A DNA stretch of 18,132 nt from JABMMZ01 sp964600345 (GCA_964600345.1 CAZRKA010000059.1:1-18132); one strand, 5' to 3'. Numbered from the stretch's first letter, positions 7,501 to 15,378 are shown. Notes: generated by a model not told the origin, from the letters alone. A program made the numbers and translations.

Positions 7501-9428
7501 TAAATTCCGGGATTTACATTGAATGTAACGCTTCCGCAAATTCCTCTCGCCGACATGGCATTGATTGCATCGTTAAAAGATTTAAAATCCGTGCCGGCAG
7601 TATCACCCAGACTATATGATCCTGTAAGTCCTGCTATACGCGTTATTCTTAATGTATCGTTGCTGGTCTTACCATCGCTCAGATTATTTGGATTTCGTGT
7701 CCAAACCCTGAACGCGTAGGGTGCATTGGGCGAAAATGAATAAGACCCGATACTGATGGCAGGCGATGAAGCTCCCGGGGCTACAATCCCCGTCCAGCTA
7801 AATGTAGTCTGTGTGGTAGAATTTATCTGCCAGTGTATCTGCAGACTTTTCACAGTATCAAATCCGTAATTCTGAAAACGCACCTTCACGTTGTGAGTAC
7901 CGGCGCAAAACACAATCGGGCTGTCGAGACTGTTGATACCGACATCTCTGGCAACCGGAAAAAATTCGTCGGCACCGATATCCGGCGCAGAAGTATCTCT
8001 CAGTTCACCATCAATATCATACATAATCCAGGGTGACCTGAGTGCTTTCCCGTTAAGTCCGATATTGGATACATGAAGATCACTGCTGCTCTGAAATCCC
8101 GGATCCATGCTGACCGAAAAGGCGTCCTTTCCTGTACCCGATTTCCATGCAGACAAACTGGCGTAATTGGTACCACTCCAGATGCCCAGATAAGTACCAG
8201 CGCTGTATAAATTATTGTAATCGACACTGTCCAGATCAGCAGTATTTGTTCCTGAAACATTCATAGCATATCCGTTGCCTTTATTTATCAGGTTGTTATT
8301 AACCAGGCGGATATAAGAGTTTGTATACTGAGGATAATGATAATAGGCACTTGAGGTCGAAATCGAACTGTTGATCAACACATTGTTGTAATAAAAGTTA
8401 AGGTAGTTGCACGCATACACGGCCAAACCCGTACAATCGCCCGTACCACCGCTGTTGAGTATCCAGTTGTTGTAAATTAATGCCGGATTTGAAGCGGTGC
8501 TGGTTGTGTTCGCTAAAATGATGGCGCGTACCACCTGCGCATTGACCGTCAGCATGCGAACTTTGTTGTTGCTTATCCGCATAGCTGTCGAAGATTCTAT
8601 CCGCATGCCATAAGAAGTGTAATGGCCCTGATTGGGACCGAAATCCCCCATTCTGAAATCATTGCCATTGATTTGCAGTGTACTTTGACCGGTCATGTAT
8701 ATTCCTGACGACCCAGAGGTGTCAAAAATATTGCCACTGATATTATTGTTGGTACATGAGCTTGCGCAATATATACCGTTATAACCATAAAGTAATCTGC
8801 TTTGCGTAACCTCAGTAAAATCGGCAACACCTGTAAAATAGATACAGGATCCAATCCCATAATTAAACCCAAGTCCTGAGGTGCTCGGCATTTTTCTGCC
8901 CTTTATGAGACAGCGGATAAAACGGTTGTTGTCGGCATCATTTCCCAACTGAATAACGGTACAATATGTATTGGTGCCTGTCCGGTCAAATCCAATCTGT
9001 CGGAAGCTGATATAATCGGCCCCGTTTAAATACAAAACATAGTCGGCAGTTGTTGAAGAAGAAGAAGGATTGCGCAATACACAGCGTGAACTGTCGCCGC
9101 GCTGAGAACGGAAGGTAATGGTATTGCTGGAACTGGCTCCGCTTATAGCAGTAATTTCAATCGACGTATTGTTATACACGGTATCGTAAACCGTAAATAT
9201 TACCGGACCGCTTACTCCGGAACCTTGTGCATTTCCACCGTCAGTTCTCGACCCGCTCAATAAATCGCCGATTGCCGAAGCCCAGTTCTGGTAATTGCTG
9301 TTGCTTGCCGAAATAGTCGGATTAATGGTGTAACTGCCACTCAATTGAGCAATTGCATTTGAAGGCAGCAACAGATAAAAGAGAATCACTGCATTCAGCC
9401 TGAATAAGGTAAACCGTTTCTTTTCCAT
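4551..9428 (-). CDS. Large secreted beta-helix and PKD protein with T9SS sorting domain
   Basis: The product is 1625 residues and is exported by Sec, then by type IX secretion. The signal peptide ends SNAIAQ, with cleavage probably after Ala27. There are two tandem modules, each a right-handed parallel beta-helix region rich in N-N-x-F and G-I-Y turns, followed by a DIGADEF motif (near residues 483 and 1025) and a CARDB-like beta-sandwich that opens with a C-A-G-x-H motif. Next come Ig-like segments, ANAGSDQTICAG and ANAGTDKSICLG. Two PKD domains follow, marked WSFGDG (about 1413) and WDFGDG (about 1495). The T9SS type A sorting domain starts at about 1548 (LKLYPNPGSG) and ends LLKLIKSR. Such proteins are usually cell-surface adhesins or polysaccharide-binding proteins. 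No catalytic residues could be identified. It is a single-gene unit with its own promoter and terminator. Internal duplication is evident from the repeated module order. Confidence 0.93.
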   Translation of the reverse strand: MEKKRFTLFRLNAVILFYLLLPSNAIAQLSGSYTINPTISASNSNYQNWASAIGDLLSGSRTDGGNAQGSGVSGPVIFTVYDTVYNNTSIEITAISGASSSNTITFRSQRGDSSRCVLRNPSSSSTTADYVLYLNGADYISFRQIGFDRTGTNTYCTVIQLGNDADNNRFIRCLIKGRKMPSTSGLGFNYGIGSCIYFTGVADFTEVTQSRLLYGYNGIYCASSCTNNNISGNIFDTSGSSGIYMTGQSTLQINGNDFRMGDFGPNQGHYTSYGMRIESSTAMRISNNKVRMLTVNAQVVRAIILANTTSTASNPALIYNNWILNSGGTGDCTGLAVYACNYLNFYYNNVLINSSISTSSAYYHYPQYTNSYIRLVNNNLINKGNGYAMNVSGTNTADLDSVDYNNLYSAGTYLGIWSGTNYASLSAWKSGTGKDAFSVSMDPGFQSSSDLHVSNIGLNGKALRSPWIMYDIDGELRDTSAPDIGADEFFPVARDVGINSLDSPIVFCAGTHNVKVRFQNYGFDTVKSLQIHWQINSTTQTTFSWTGIVAPGASSPAISIGSYSFSPNAPYAFRVWTRNPNNLSDGKTSNDTLRITRIAGLTGSYSLGDTAGTDFKSFNDAINAMSARGICGSVTFNVNPGIYNEQITLLQLPGMGASNPIVFRNSTGDSSRVILTLPSTVATGNNNAALQLRGADYITFHGITIQRTGTNPFSTVVHILNGSNNNTFSHCQMIGQRVATITPGAMNILSDLGQDENNTFLNNYIKFGTVNFQYNGSATARENGTILDGNVFDSALNSAVEISYNDGIVVRNNTFRNVISSAQGNYQIRLLDCDNAIKVESNHFTGVNTESALYLRHCNATQNSPGTIFNNTVTKSAGKGIHLDSCDYQKMVYNSIYYNGNSVSNAGIYNNGSGSSNLELKNNNIYMVGGDAVYFISASAVSASDYNNFYSRGSQFAYWGSACNDLAGLRSISGKDQNSLSIDPYFKSAFDLHIINPLMKGSGTPVNGVTTDMDGEPRDSLTPDIGADEFKLADNDAGITELYKPIAASCAGLHQIEVVIRNFGGDTLTSALVRWTVAGNAQTPFNWSGSLLPKQNDTFVIGSFNFLTALNPKFVIWSELPNGQTDAIRFNDTFTGNRSMRSLPAANAGSDQTICAGTAVTIGQAPVNGMSYVWNDIDNQFQVGTSSRITVSPPVQTTYELIVTNITFGCSRRDTVTLTVNPVPVANAGTDKSICLGNTVQIGSASQSGFTYAWTSVPSGFSSSSSNPVVGPNQSTMYILQKSYTNTGCKDVDTVMVNVSLPPTPSIQGVAELCIGSSETYSTTFKTGNTYKWIVSNAQVLSGQNLSAVSLKWITAGNGFLQLIETNPFSCSDTAYYNVIVNTAPVAKFTSTEVCKGISTQFTDSSKDAVIYKWSFGDGFTSTQKNPLHFYTQAGSYNVVLIVNSNKNCVDSTVGVAYVNPSPVAGFKYLKNQFTEFTFTDTSSDGGGNIVSWSWDFGDGNISSQQNPVHTYANQATYTVTLCVKSDRNCENCSSKTITAVSLEEYEYKRTLKLYPNPGSGLFILESDGNIGLVRVLNLQGQTLKTYDAGTESFGIDISDLADGIYMLQVESGGTVYLLKLIKSR

Positions 9429-9498
9429 AAGTGCTTATTTTAATTGTTGTTAATGTCATAGAACTGTGAAATATTTTTCAATATCCCTCTTTTTTAAA

Positions 9499-9529
9499 CA
9501 AATATATATATTAATTTGAATTAAGCAAA
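9499..9529 (-). promoter_or_regulatory. Promoter of the 1625-residue T9SS protein gene
   Basis: On the minus strand TTTG (9529-9526) and TATATTTG (9506-9499) are separated by 19 nt, a full match to the Bacteroidota consensus. The leader to the ATG at 9428 would be about 65 nt and A/T-rich. Confidence 0.8.
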
Positions 9530-9587
9530 TGATTGTTCATAAATATGAAGTTTCGCTTTTCAAATACCGGAATACTACTCATTATTA

Positions 9588-9620
9588 AGGCAAGATAAAT
9601 TCAAATTTATCCTGGCTTTT
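9588..9620. other. Intergenic region 9429-9741 with an imperfect hairpin
   Basis: Besides the promoter at 9499-9529, this 313-bp gap holds an inverted repeat, GATAAATT (9594-9601) and AATTTATC (9604-9611). It extends imperfectly outward to AAGGC and GGCTT. The loop of the perfect part is only 2 nt, and the T-run is short on either strand. It may be a weak terminator for the HTH/membrane operon or a protein-binding palindrome. Nothing else was recognised in the gap. Confidence 0.3.
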
Positions 9621-9741
9621 ACAATGCAAATCGCAATTTTCAGAAAAGTAAATCTGCGAGAAGTTTTTCCCTATTGCCGGATGGCACCATCATAGACTAT
9701 AAGAGTCTTTATTTAATCCCTGAACTATCTAAATTTAATCC

Positions 9742-9942
9742 TTACATGAACTTCTCAAATTTCTCATCCATGTGCTGATCAAACCATTTATCCAGAACAG
9801 AACGCCTGAAACGCCATTCCTTGCCGAGTTTTGCCGCCGGAATTTTTCCCTCCTGAGCCCAGGTGTAAATTGTCTGAGGTTTCAGCTTTAAATAGTTTGC
9901 CACTTCCTCGAGTGTCATGATATCTCCGTTATTCAAACTCAT
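9742..9942 (-). CDS. Excisionase-family (MerR-like) small HTH DNA-binding protein
   Basis: This 66-residue protein is made up almost entirely of one winged HTH of the excisionase/HTH_17 type. Its signature is IMTLEEVANYLKLKPQTIYTWAQEGKIPAAKLGKEWRF, in which the tryptophan-arginine-phenylalanine wing is characteristic. The C-terminus DKWFDQHM completes the domain. Despite the family name there is no integrase, attachment site or phage gene nearby, so it is more likely a local transcriptional regulator than a recombination directionality factor. It begins 13 nt after the stop of the membrane-protein gene at 9956 and is probably co-transcribed with it. Confidence 0.88.
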   Translation of the reverse strand: MSLNNGDIMTLEEVANYLKLKPQTIYTWAQEGKIPAAKLGKEWRFRRSVLDKWFDQHMDEKFEKFM

Positions 9943-9955
9943 TCTTTCTAAAAGA

Positions 9956-10747
9956 TTATTTCACTGCGCTGTCTCTGTCAGCACTGTCATTATTGCCTAT
10001 ATAATCCTCTTCATTGATATACCCTTCAACTTCAATCTTATTTTCTGCTGCCTTCTCACTTTCTTCCCCTGACAAAAGTTTAGAAAATGAATAGACGATT
10101 GCCGTGTAGAAATTGCCCTCGTGTTTTCTGAACACCTTAAATTCCTCGTTCTTCTGACATAAAAAAGGTCTCAGATTCCACGCCAGCTGTACACTGACAA
10201 AAAACAAAATCACAATCCAGACCTTGAATACTGTCACACCGGTCTCCGGATATATTGCTTTCTTTTCGCAGGCAAACTTTAAGGCCTCAAGCATCATCCG
10301 CATACCAAAAACACCACTGAAAAGAAATACCGCAACATGCAGCAACTGCAGAAAATGATAGTTGCCGCCCGTATACTGAAAAAACAAAACAACCGGTACA
10401 AACGAAACCGCTATCACCGCCATTAAAACTAACCCGCTCAGAACTATCCCCAGCATCTGAAACAAGCCCATCCTCGAACCCAGAACCTGCTGAATGATAA
10501 ATAATGAAGGAAAGGAAATCAATATGGTTAATGCAAAAAGCACAACTGCTTTCAGTCCCGACGATAAGGCCTGCAATCCACTGTGATAAGTACCCATAAC
10601 TGCTCCGTAAACAAATACCAGCAGACAAATCACCAGAATTTGCCCGAACAGGGTTTTTGCGCTGCGCCGCTCATTCAACTGCTCAAAATACGCTTCCTTA
10701 TCCCTGAATACCCTGAATACTTCGGTGAATGCGTTTAATGCTTTCAT
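9956..10747 (-). CDS. Five-helix integral membrane protein (YIP1-like), function unknown
   Basis: The product is 263 residues. The N-terminus is soluble and charged (FRVFRDKEAYFEQLNERRS). Hydrophobic helices lie at about 33-55, 64-89, 95-123, 131-156 and 171-196. An acidic soluble tail (EVEGYINEEDYIGNNDSADRDS) follows. The motif YGAVMGTYHSGLQALSSGLK, then SFPSLFIIQQVLGS, matches a family of bacterial membrane proteins that databases label YIP1-like or, misleadingly, actin-binding WH2. That assignment is from memory, not a search. No transport or catalytic residues are apparent. It is the first gene of a two-gene operon with the small HTH gene. Regulator and membrane protein may control each other, but that is inference. 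Confidence 0.8.
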   Translation of the reverse strand: MKALNAFTEVFRVFRDKEAYFEQLNERRSAKTLFGQILVICLLVFVYGAVMGTYHSGLQALSSGLKAVVLFALTILISFPSLFIIQQVLGSRMGLFQMLGIVLSGLVLMAVIAVSFVPVVLFFQYTGGNYHFLQLLHVAVFLFSGVFGMRMMLEALKFACEKKAIYPETGVTVFKVWIVILFFVSVQLAWNLRPFLCQKNEEFKVFRKHEGNFYTAIVYSFSKLLSGEESEKAAENKIEVEGYINEEDYIGNNDSADRDSAVK

Positions 10748-11058
10748 TTTAAAATTAATTTATAACAAAACTAAAACCTAAAATTGTATTTTCCTACTGT
10801 TTTTTATTGTTTGTTACTGTTTTCTTGAAATAATCGTGCATATTTTACGAATAATCAATACGTTAAATTTTCAGAAACAAGTCGCGTATTTTTGAAATTA
10901 ACTGAAAAAATCACCTTCAGTTTTATACTTTTAAGTCAAATAAAAAAACAGATAGCATCTCAGAGCCAATAAAACATCTGAAAGTGTGTTCAGCCAAAAG
11001 ATGAAGGCACTAAAATTATATCCAATGATATATCCGGCCTTTCCAAAACATCAAAACC
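10748..11058. other. AT-rich intergenic region upstream of the membrane-protein gene
   Basis: The minus strand has TAGTTTTG at 10773-10766, which fits the -7 element, but no -33 TTG at the right distance, so promoter support is weak. A direct repeat TACTGTTTT occurs at 10795-10803 and 10815-10823, 20 bp apart. That is about two helical turns, so it could be an operator, for instance for the HTH protein of the operon. No gene or convincing terminator was found for the gene ending at 11059. Confidence 0.3.
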
Positions 11059-13206
11059 TCAGCGCTTCAATACCAGATACTCGACCCTGTAAGAGTCGGC
11101 CGAACTGAACTCGATCAGGTAAATGCCATCGCCGGCACTTAGCTCAATTTGTTCAAGCGTCAGTTGCTCGTAGTATGCTTCAAATATCAGGCGACCTGAA
11201 ATATCTCTTATTCTCACAGTCATATTTTCCGCAGTTCCGGTACTTCTCAATGTATAAGTTCCGTTACCCGGATTCGGACTGATGACAATACGATTCTCAG
11301 ACTGATTATTGCTCAACGACAAACCACTCACGGTATAACAATCGGATGTATCCATGCAATTGTTTTCTGTTACCTGTACTGCGTATTCGCCATTCTTGGT
11401 GGCTGTATATACTTTGGCATTGGCACCCGGTATGGGGCTCATGGCGTTTTTGCAATCGAGCCAGACGAAGCCGACATTGCTGTTATTGTTCAGCGCCGTC
11501 AGGGTGGCATTGTTCTGAATGACACCGGCATTCACTTTTGTGACGGTCAGATTAACCGTTATCAGACTATCGCAACCGGCGTAATTATCCAGGGTATCTT
11601 TATATGTACCTGAATTGTTCCAGATATATTTTTTGCTCGGACTGACATAAGGACCACATGATGCAGCATTCATGCTAAAGCTGTTCACCGGGTTTACAAT
11701 CAGATTAACCGAAATTACGCTGTCGCAGAATGCTTTATTGCTGATGGTGTCTTTATATTGTCCTGTACTCGTCCAGATATATTTGCCGCTGGGAGACAAC
11801 ATACTTCCGCAAACCGTGCGACTGATAGAAGATGAACTGTTTAAAATTTTAAGACTGATTCTGATGATACTGTCGCAGCCCTGCTGATTCTTAATGGTAT
11901 CCGTGTATACCCCGTTGCTGGTATAAACATATTTAAGACTGGGACTAACCATTGTAATGCAAACAGCCCTGCTGATATTTGCGTTGCTCGATTTTCTGAC
12001 CTTCAGAAATATGTCCACTATGCTGTCGCAGTTCCTGTAATTGACAAGTGTATCGCTGTATTCACCGCTGACGGTTAATGTCCTGCCTTTAGGACTCATA
12101 TAGGCATTGCATACATCCGGATAAATACTGTCGCGGCTGCTACCTACTTCAAGGGTAATGGTAATGATGCTGTCGCATTGCTGATAGTTCTTGAGGTAAT
12201 CGGTATAGACACCGGATTTTGTCCAGGTGTATTTGCCGCTTGGACTTAAATAAGCACTGCAGGCATGTGCCTTGATCTGATTGCTGCTCACCTTTCTGAT
12301 TGTCAGATTAACTGTGATAGCACTGTCGCAGCCCATTACAACGGTTGGCAGAGTATCATAATACACCCCTGACTTAATCCAGGTGTAACGTTTGCTTGGC
12401 GAGGTGTATCTGGCGCAGGCTGAAACAGTATCACTGAAATTGACCACATCTTTGCTTAATACTACTCCCGATACCCAGTTTGAATTTCCGCCGTTAAGTG
12501 TGAATCCGCTGAGATTACCGTGATTCCTGTAAGGGCCTAAATCGTTGAGTTTTTTGACATTTGTATTTGCCTGAGCCTGCTTACCCTGATTGAATTTATA
12601 GTAAGCCATTAAACCGCTTGGCCTGTCGCACAACTCGCGGTTCATATTGGCATTGATGGTAGCGTCGCTCAAACAGATATTCCAGATCCTGACCTCATCC
12701 ATTTTACCCTGATAATTGCGGGCATAGGTGGCGTGTGCACCCAGCAACAAATTTGTGTTGGATGCATTTTTAATGGTAGCGCTGACTGACAGCGAATCGA
12801 CACAAACGCCATTGACATAAATCCTCATCTTGTTGCCATCGTAGGTTCCGGCTATATGCTGCCAGGTATTGAGCGACAGGACATATCCTGTTGAATTAAG
12901 TTCATGCCAGGATCCGTCGCCAAAAGCAAAGTTCATACGACCGCTTTCGCCCACCCTCAACATGTAACCGTAATTATTTGTATTGTCTTCTTTAATGATG
13001 ACATCGTTTTCGTACACGTTTTTCTTCCAGGCCGTAGGATAAATCCAGGCTTCGAGTGTAATCTGTGTACCGGTGATGCGCACAGATGTATCGTTACCGC
13101 AATCAACCTTGTCGTCGTTGCCGTCAAAATCGAGTGCATTCTGCGCGTTAAGAGATGCTGTGCAAAATACCCCGAGAATCAAAATGTAAGTGTAGAATTT
13201 CCCCAT
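11059..13206 (-). CDS. Secreted LamG-domain protein with six tandem repeats and T9SS sorting domain
   Basis: The product is 715 residues. The signal peptide MGKFYTYILILGVFCTASLNAQ is cleaved near residue 21. Residues about 23-205 are a concanavalin A-like LamG domain: ALDFDGNDDKVDCG, TLEAWIYP, WQHIAGTYDGNKMRIYVNG, GKMDEVRIWN. Residues about 255-557 are six tandem repeats of 50-52 residues, each with C..Y.SPS.KY.W..SG.Y.DTL.N...CDS.I.VNL. Cysteine pairs are 264/293, 316/344, 366/393, 416/444, 466/494 and 517/545. An Ig-like segment spans about 558-628. The T9SS sorting domain starts at 640 (IVISPNPGNGTY) and ends VEYLVLKR. The repeats probably form a disulfide-stapled stalk that projects the LamG head, suggesting a cell-surface carbohydrate-binding or adhesion role. 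No catalytic residues were seen. It has its own promoter. Confidence 0.93.
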   Translation of the reverse strand: MGKFYTYILILGVFCTASLNAQNALDFDGNDDKVDCGNDTSVRITGTQITLEAWIYPTAWKKNVYENDVIIKEDNTNNYGYMLRVGESGRMNFAFGDGSWHELNSTGYVLSLNTWQHIAGTYDGNKMRIYVNGVCVDSLSVSATIKNASNTNLLLGAHATYARNYQGKMDEVRIWNICLSDATINANMNRELCDRPSGLMAYYKFNQGKQAQANTNVKKLNDLGPYRNHGNLSGFTLNGGNSNWVSGVVLSKDVVNFSDTVSACARYTSPSKRYTWIKSGVYYDTLPTVVMGCDSAITVNLTIRKVSSNQIKAHACSAYLSPSGKYTWTKSGVYTDYLKNYQQCDSIITITLEVGSSRDSIYPDVCNAYMSPKGRTLTVSGEYSDTLVNYRNCDSIVDIFLKVRKSSNANISRAVCITMVSPSLKYVYTSNGVYTDTIKNQQGCDSIIRISLKILNSSSSISRTVCGSMLSPSGKYIWTSTGQYKDTISNKAFCDSVISVNLIVNPVNSFSMNAASCGPYVSPSKKYIWNNSGTYKDTLDNYAGCDSLITVNLTVTKVNAGVIQNNATLTALNNNSNVGFVWLDCKNAMSPIPGANAKVYTATKNGEYAVQVTENNCMDTSDCYTVSGLSLSNNQSENRIVISPNPGNGTYTLRSTGTAENMTVRIRDISGRLIFEAYYEQLTLEQIELSAGDGIYLIEFSSADSYRVEYLVLKR
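11568..12442 (-). repeat. Six tandem coding repeats of about 150 bp
   Basis: These are the DNA counterpart of the six 50-residue repeats. The CTGTCGCA core (encoding CDS) recurs about every 150 bp, with diverged flanks. Divergence between copies shows the duplication is not recent. The region encodes residues about 255-557. Confidence 0.8.
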
Positions 13207-13240
13207 AATTAAAAGTGCGAATGAATTGACATTCTTTAAA

Positions 13241-13269
13241 CAAAGGTATAATAATTAACGAATTTCCAA
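13241..13269 (-). promoter_or_regulatory. Promoter of the LamG/T9SS gene
   Basis: On the minus strand TTG (13269-13267) and TACCTTTG (13248-13241) are separated by 18 nt. The -7 element is a perfect TAnnTTTG match. The leader to the ATG at 13206 would be about 30 nt. Confidence 0.65.
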
Positions 13270-13354
13270 TATAGTGATTGAAAAAATGACAATTCCTCTA
13301 ATAAATTACTAAATCAGCAAAACATTCCGTGGCGGGCTTGCGAATACTGGTAAA

Positions 13355-13395
13355 CAAAATGCAAAGCGGCTGAAATAACAACACCGCTCTGCATT
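13355..13395 (-). terminator. Probable terminator of the beta-barrel gene
   Basis: AATGCAAAGCGG (13358-13369) pairs with CCGCTCTGCATT (13384-13395), a 12-bp stem with one mismatch and a 14-nt loop. On the minus strand it is followed by TTTTGTTT. It begins 26 nt past the stop codon at 13422. Confidence 0.65.
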
Positions 13396-13421
13396 AAGAA
13401 AGATTGAAGACTTTACCATTC

Positions 13422-13985
13422 TTACAAAAAGACTCCAAAACCAATCAGGCTGTTGAGAACTGTCCGTTTTGTTTTGTCAACACTATTATTGTCTGTCCAG
13501 AGACGCTGAGACGCATAATTAACCGTAAAATTGAATGCCACATTTTTAGTTATAAAACATGAAAAACCGCTGCCAATATCAAGTGTGCGGCCCTTATCAA
13601 TGTATCCGTCGTTGTTTTCGCGTATTAATCCTACCCCTCCCGTAATGAAAGGTCTGAAATTTCCCTTTAATGGAAAGAAATAATGCAGGGTAGGTGATAG
13701 AGTATAATATGTACTGACATATTTAGACCCCCCTTTCAGGTATTCCCATGTTACCGTCGCAAGGTTTCCATTTAGACCGATTCCGAAATTCTTTGCTGCA
13801 AAAATACCTACCCCGCTACTGAAAGAAAATGTTCTGGTTTGGAACTTTTCATCAAATTGTGATTCATAAGTGCTCACATTGAACTGAGAACCTGTCATAG
13901 CGGAAAAGAAAACTTTTCCTTTTTCTGTTTGTGCCTGCATTAAAGTTATAAAACTTATCATCATGCAGAGTAATAAATGTTTCAT
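13422..13985 (-). CDS. Outer-membrane beta-barrel protein (porin/OmpW-like size)
   Basis: The product is 187 residues. The signal peptide MKHLLLCMMISFITLMQAQ is cleaved near residue 18. The rest is a chain of alternating amphipathic strands with short turns: FSSGVGIFAAKNFGIGLNGNLATVTW, YYTLSPTLHYFFPL, FRPFITGGVGLIREN, LDIGSGFSCFITKNVAFNFTVNYAS. The pattern RPFITGGVGL is typical of small 8-strand outer-membrane barrels of the porin-family/OMP_b-brl type. The last strand ends LIGFGVFL. A probable terminator follows. No promoter with both elements was found upstream. The role is unknown; proteins of this kind are often structural or take part in envelope adaptation. Confidence 0.88.
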   Translation of the reverse strand: MKHLLLCMMISFITLMQAQTEKGKVFFSAMTGSQFNVSTYESQFDEKFQTRTFSFSSGVGIFAAKNFGIGLNGNLATVTWEYLKGGSKYVSTYYTLSPTLHYFFPLKGNFRPFITGGVGLIRENNDGYIDKGRTLDIGSGFSCFITKNVAFNFTVNYASQRLWTDNNSVDKTKRTVLNSLIGFGVFL

Positions 13986-14784
13986 TGTATTGTTATTTTA
14001 TTTTGTTTTTCCTACTCGTATGGCTTTTCGGTAACGCCTCAGTTGATTTAAAAGTGACTGAAAACTTTGAACTTATTTTCTTCCAAAATCATGAATCATC
14101 GAAGAATCTAACTGCCGTTTTACAGATATTGTGAACTATATTTTCATTTCTGAATGGTTTATTTATTAACTCTTCTCTATCAGATATAATTTGAAATTTC
14201 TTACAGCAGTCAGAACCCGGAAGATTGTATTTCGTATAAAAATTCTGCAAAAATCTTTGACTGGCATAATGAAAAGGAAAACATCTGAACTCAGATATAT
14301 CAGAGCAATTCCAAAAGAAAATCTTTAAAAGAATCTTCGTTTGAGAATAATAATTATATACCATGAGAATATCCATTCCGCAGTTGTATTAAAATGCAAT
14401 ACAAATGTTCTCATGAATTTACTGTCAACCATACGGGTAATGGATGCGCCTATTTAAAAGTATTGGTCAAAACGCTAATTTTATTTGAATTTTCCGACAA
14501 TTATCCTGATTGGAATGATAAATGAAACTTACAGCGAAGAAATTTGCAAAACATTCAATTTTTTTATCAGTACTTCATCAGTTTCTGCAAATCTTTTTTT
14601 TCAAAAAAATTACTGAATTCCATGTGTTCTAATGACCAAACAGCCAATCACTTGCTATGCTGCTCTATATATAAAATAGCATTCAACAAAGCCGGCATAA
14701 ATACCTACCTTTGCAAACCGAATATTTTAATCTTCAAAAGATCTGTTTCTACCGGAGACTTCGGAATTATAACACATTAATAAT
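13986..14784. other. AT-rich stretch with no convincing gene
   Basis: This 800-bp stretch holds two short open frames: 95 codons on the minus strand at 14089-14376, and 78 codons on the plus strand at 14544-14780. Both encode Phe/Ile/Lys/Cys-rich sequences typical of translated AT-rich noncoding DNA, and neither has a good promoter or family resemblance. ATTTGCA and TGCAAAT (near 14540 and 14587) form a loose inverted repeat followed by a T8 run. The region could be the remains of a decayed gene, but no homology is visible. The promoter of the methyltransferase gene lies near its right end. Confidence 0.35.
14706..14713 (+). promoter_or_regulatory. -7 element for the methyltransferase gene
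   Basis: TACCTTTG is a perfect TAnnTTTG match, placing transcription start near 14720 with a leader of about 65 nt. No TTG lies at the expected -33 distance, so the promoter is incomplete or depends on an activator. Confidence 0.4.
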
Positions 14785-15378
14785 TTGCATACAACAAACC
14801 GGAAACCATCTGTTGAATTAAGTGAAAACAAGTTTAAGCTTTTGCTTCCTGAACATTTGCAGCTTATTTCAAAAATTCATTTCACACCAATTCATATAGC
14901 ACAACTCGCAAGCCAATGGTTAACAGAAGACGGACGTAAAAATATTCTGGATATTGGTGCAGGTGTAGGCAAATTCTGCATCAGCGGAGCGCTTGTATCA
15001 GATAGTTATTTTTATGGTATCGAAATGAGGACGAGTCTGGTTAAAATTGCCGGTGAACTTATTGATACCTTTGAAATTAAAAATGCCCGGGTAATAGAAC
15101 AGAATGTACTGGATACTGACTTTAACACCTTTGATGCTTTTTATTTATACAATCCATTTCATGAAAACATAGCGCATCATAAAAGGATGAATAACGAAAT
15201 CAACTTATCCGAACATCTTCACCGCAATTACCGTGAATATACCCGCAGTCAGTTTCAAAATTCAAAAAAAGGAACCCGGATAGTTAGCTATCATGGGGAA
15301 GATGATCAAATACCAACGTCATTTATTCCGTACAAAGAATCGGCCAATGGTCTTTTGAAATTGTGGATCAGAAGCTAA
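14785..15378 (+). CDS. Class I SAM-dependent methyltransferase
   Basis: The product is 197 residues. The start is a TTG at 14785. An in-frame TAA at 14770-14772 bounds the frame, and the first in-frame ATG (residue 81) lies beyond motif I, so a non-ATG start is required. Motif I, LDIGAGVGKF (residues 55-64), binds S-adenosylmethionine, and the acidic residue Glu80 in YFYGIEMR fits the ribose contact. FYLYNPF (119-125) sits at motif IV and resembles the NPP(Y/F) motif of amino-methyltransferases with one proline missing. The N-terminal 45 residues (ELSENKFKLLLPEHLQLISK, then HFTPIHIAQLASQWL) look like a substrate or dimer region. The substrate cannot be read from the sequence. It stands alone, convergent with the LysE-type gene. 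Confidence 0.82.
   Translation: MHTTNRKPSVELSENKFKLLLPEHLQLISKIHFTPIHIAQLASQWLTEDGRKNILDIGAGVGKFCISGALVSDSYFYGIEMRTSLVKIAGELIDTFEIKNARVIEQNVLDTDFNTFDAFYLYNPFHENIAHHKRMNNEINLSEHLHRNYREYTRSQFQNSKKGTRIVSYHGEDDQIPTSFIPYKESANGLLKLWIRS

Noticed and set aside
5841..8260. Several open frames of 60-115 codons on both strands inside the 1625-residue gene
   Set aside because: They lie in other frames of a continuous, domain-rich coding sequence and show no family features.
9742..9942. Excisionase of an integrated element
   Set aside because: No integrase, attachment-site repeats or phage genes flank it. The small HTH family is also widely used by ordinary regulators.
14089..14376. Minus-strand frame of 95 codons as a small protein gene
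   Set aside because: Composition is that of translated AT-rich noncoding DNA, no promoter or family motif is visible, and the neighbouring 800 bp are equally featureless. A decayed gene remains possible.
14544..14780. Plus-strand frame of 78 codons before the methyltransferase gene
   Set aside because: It overlaps the -7 promoter element of the methyltransferase gene, is rich in Phe and Cys, and has no recognisable features.
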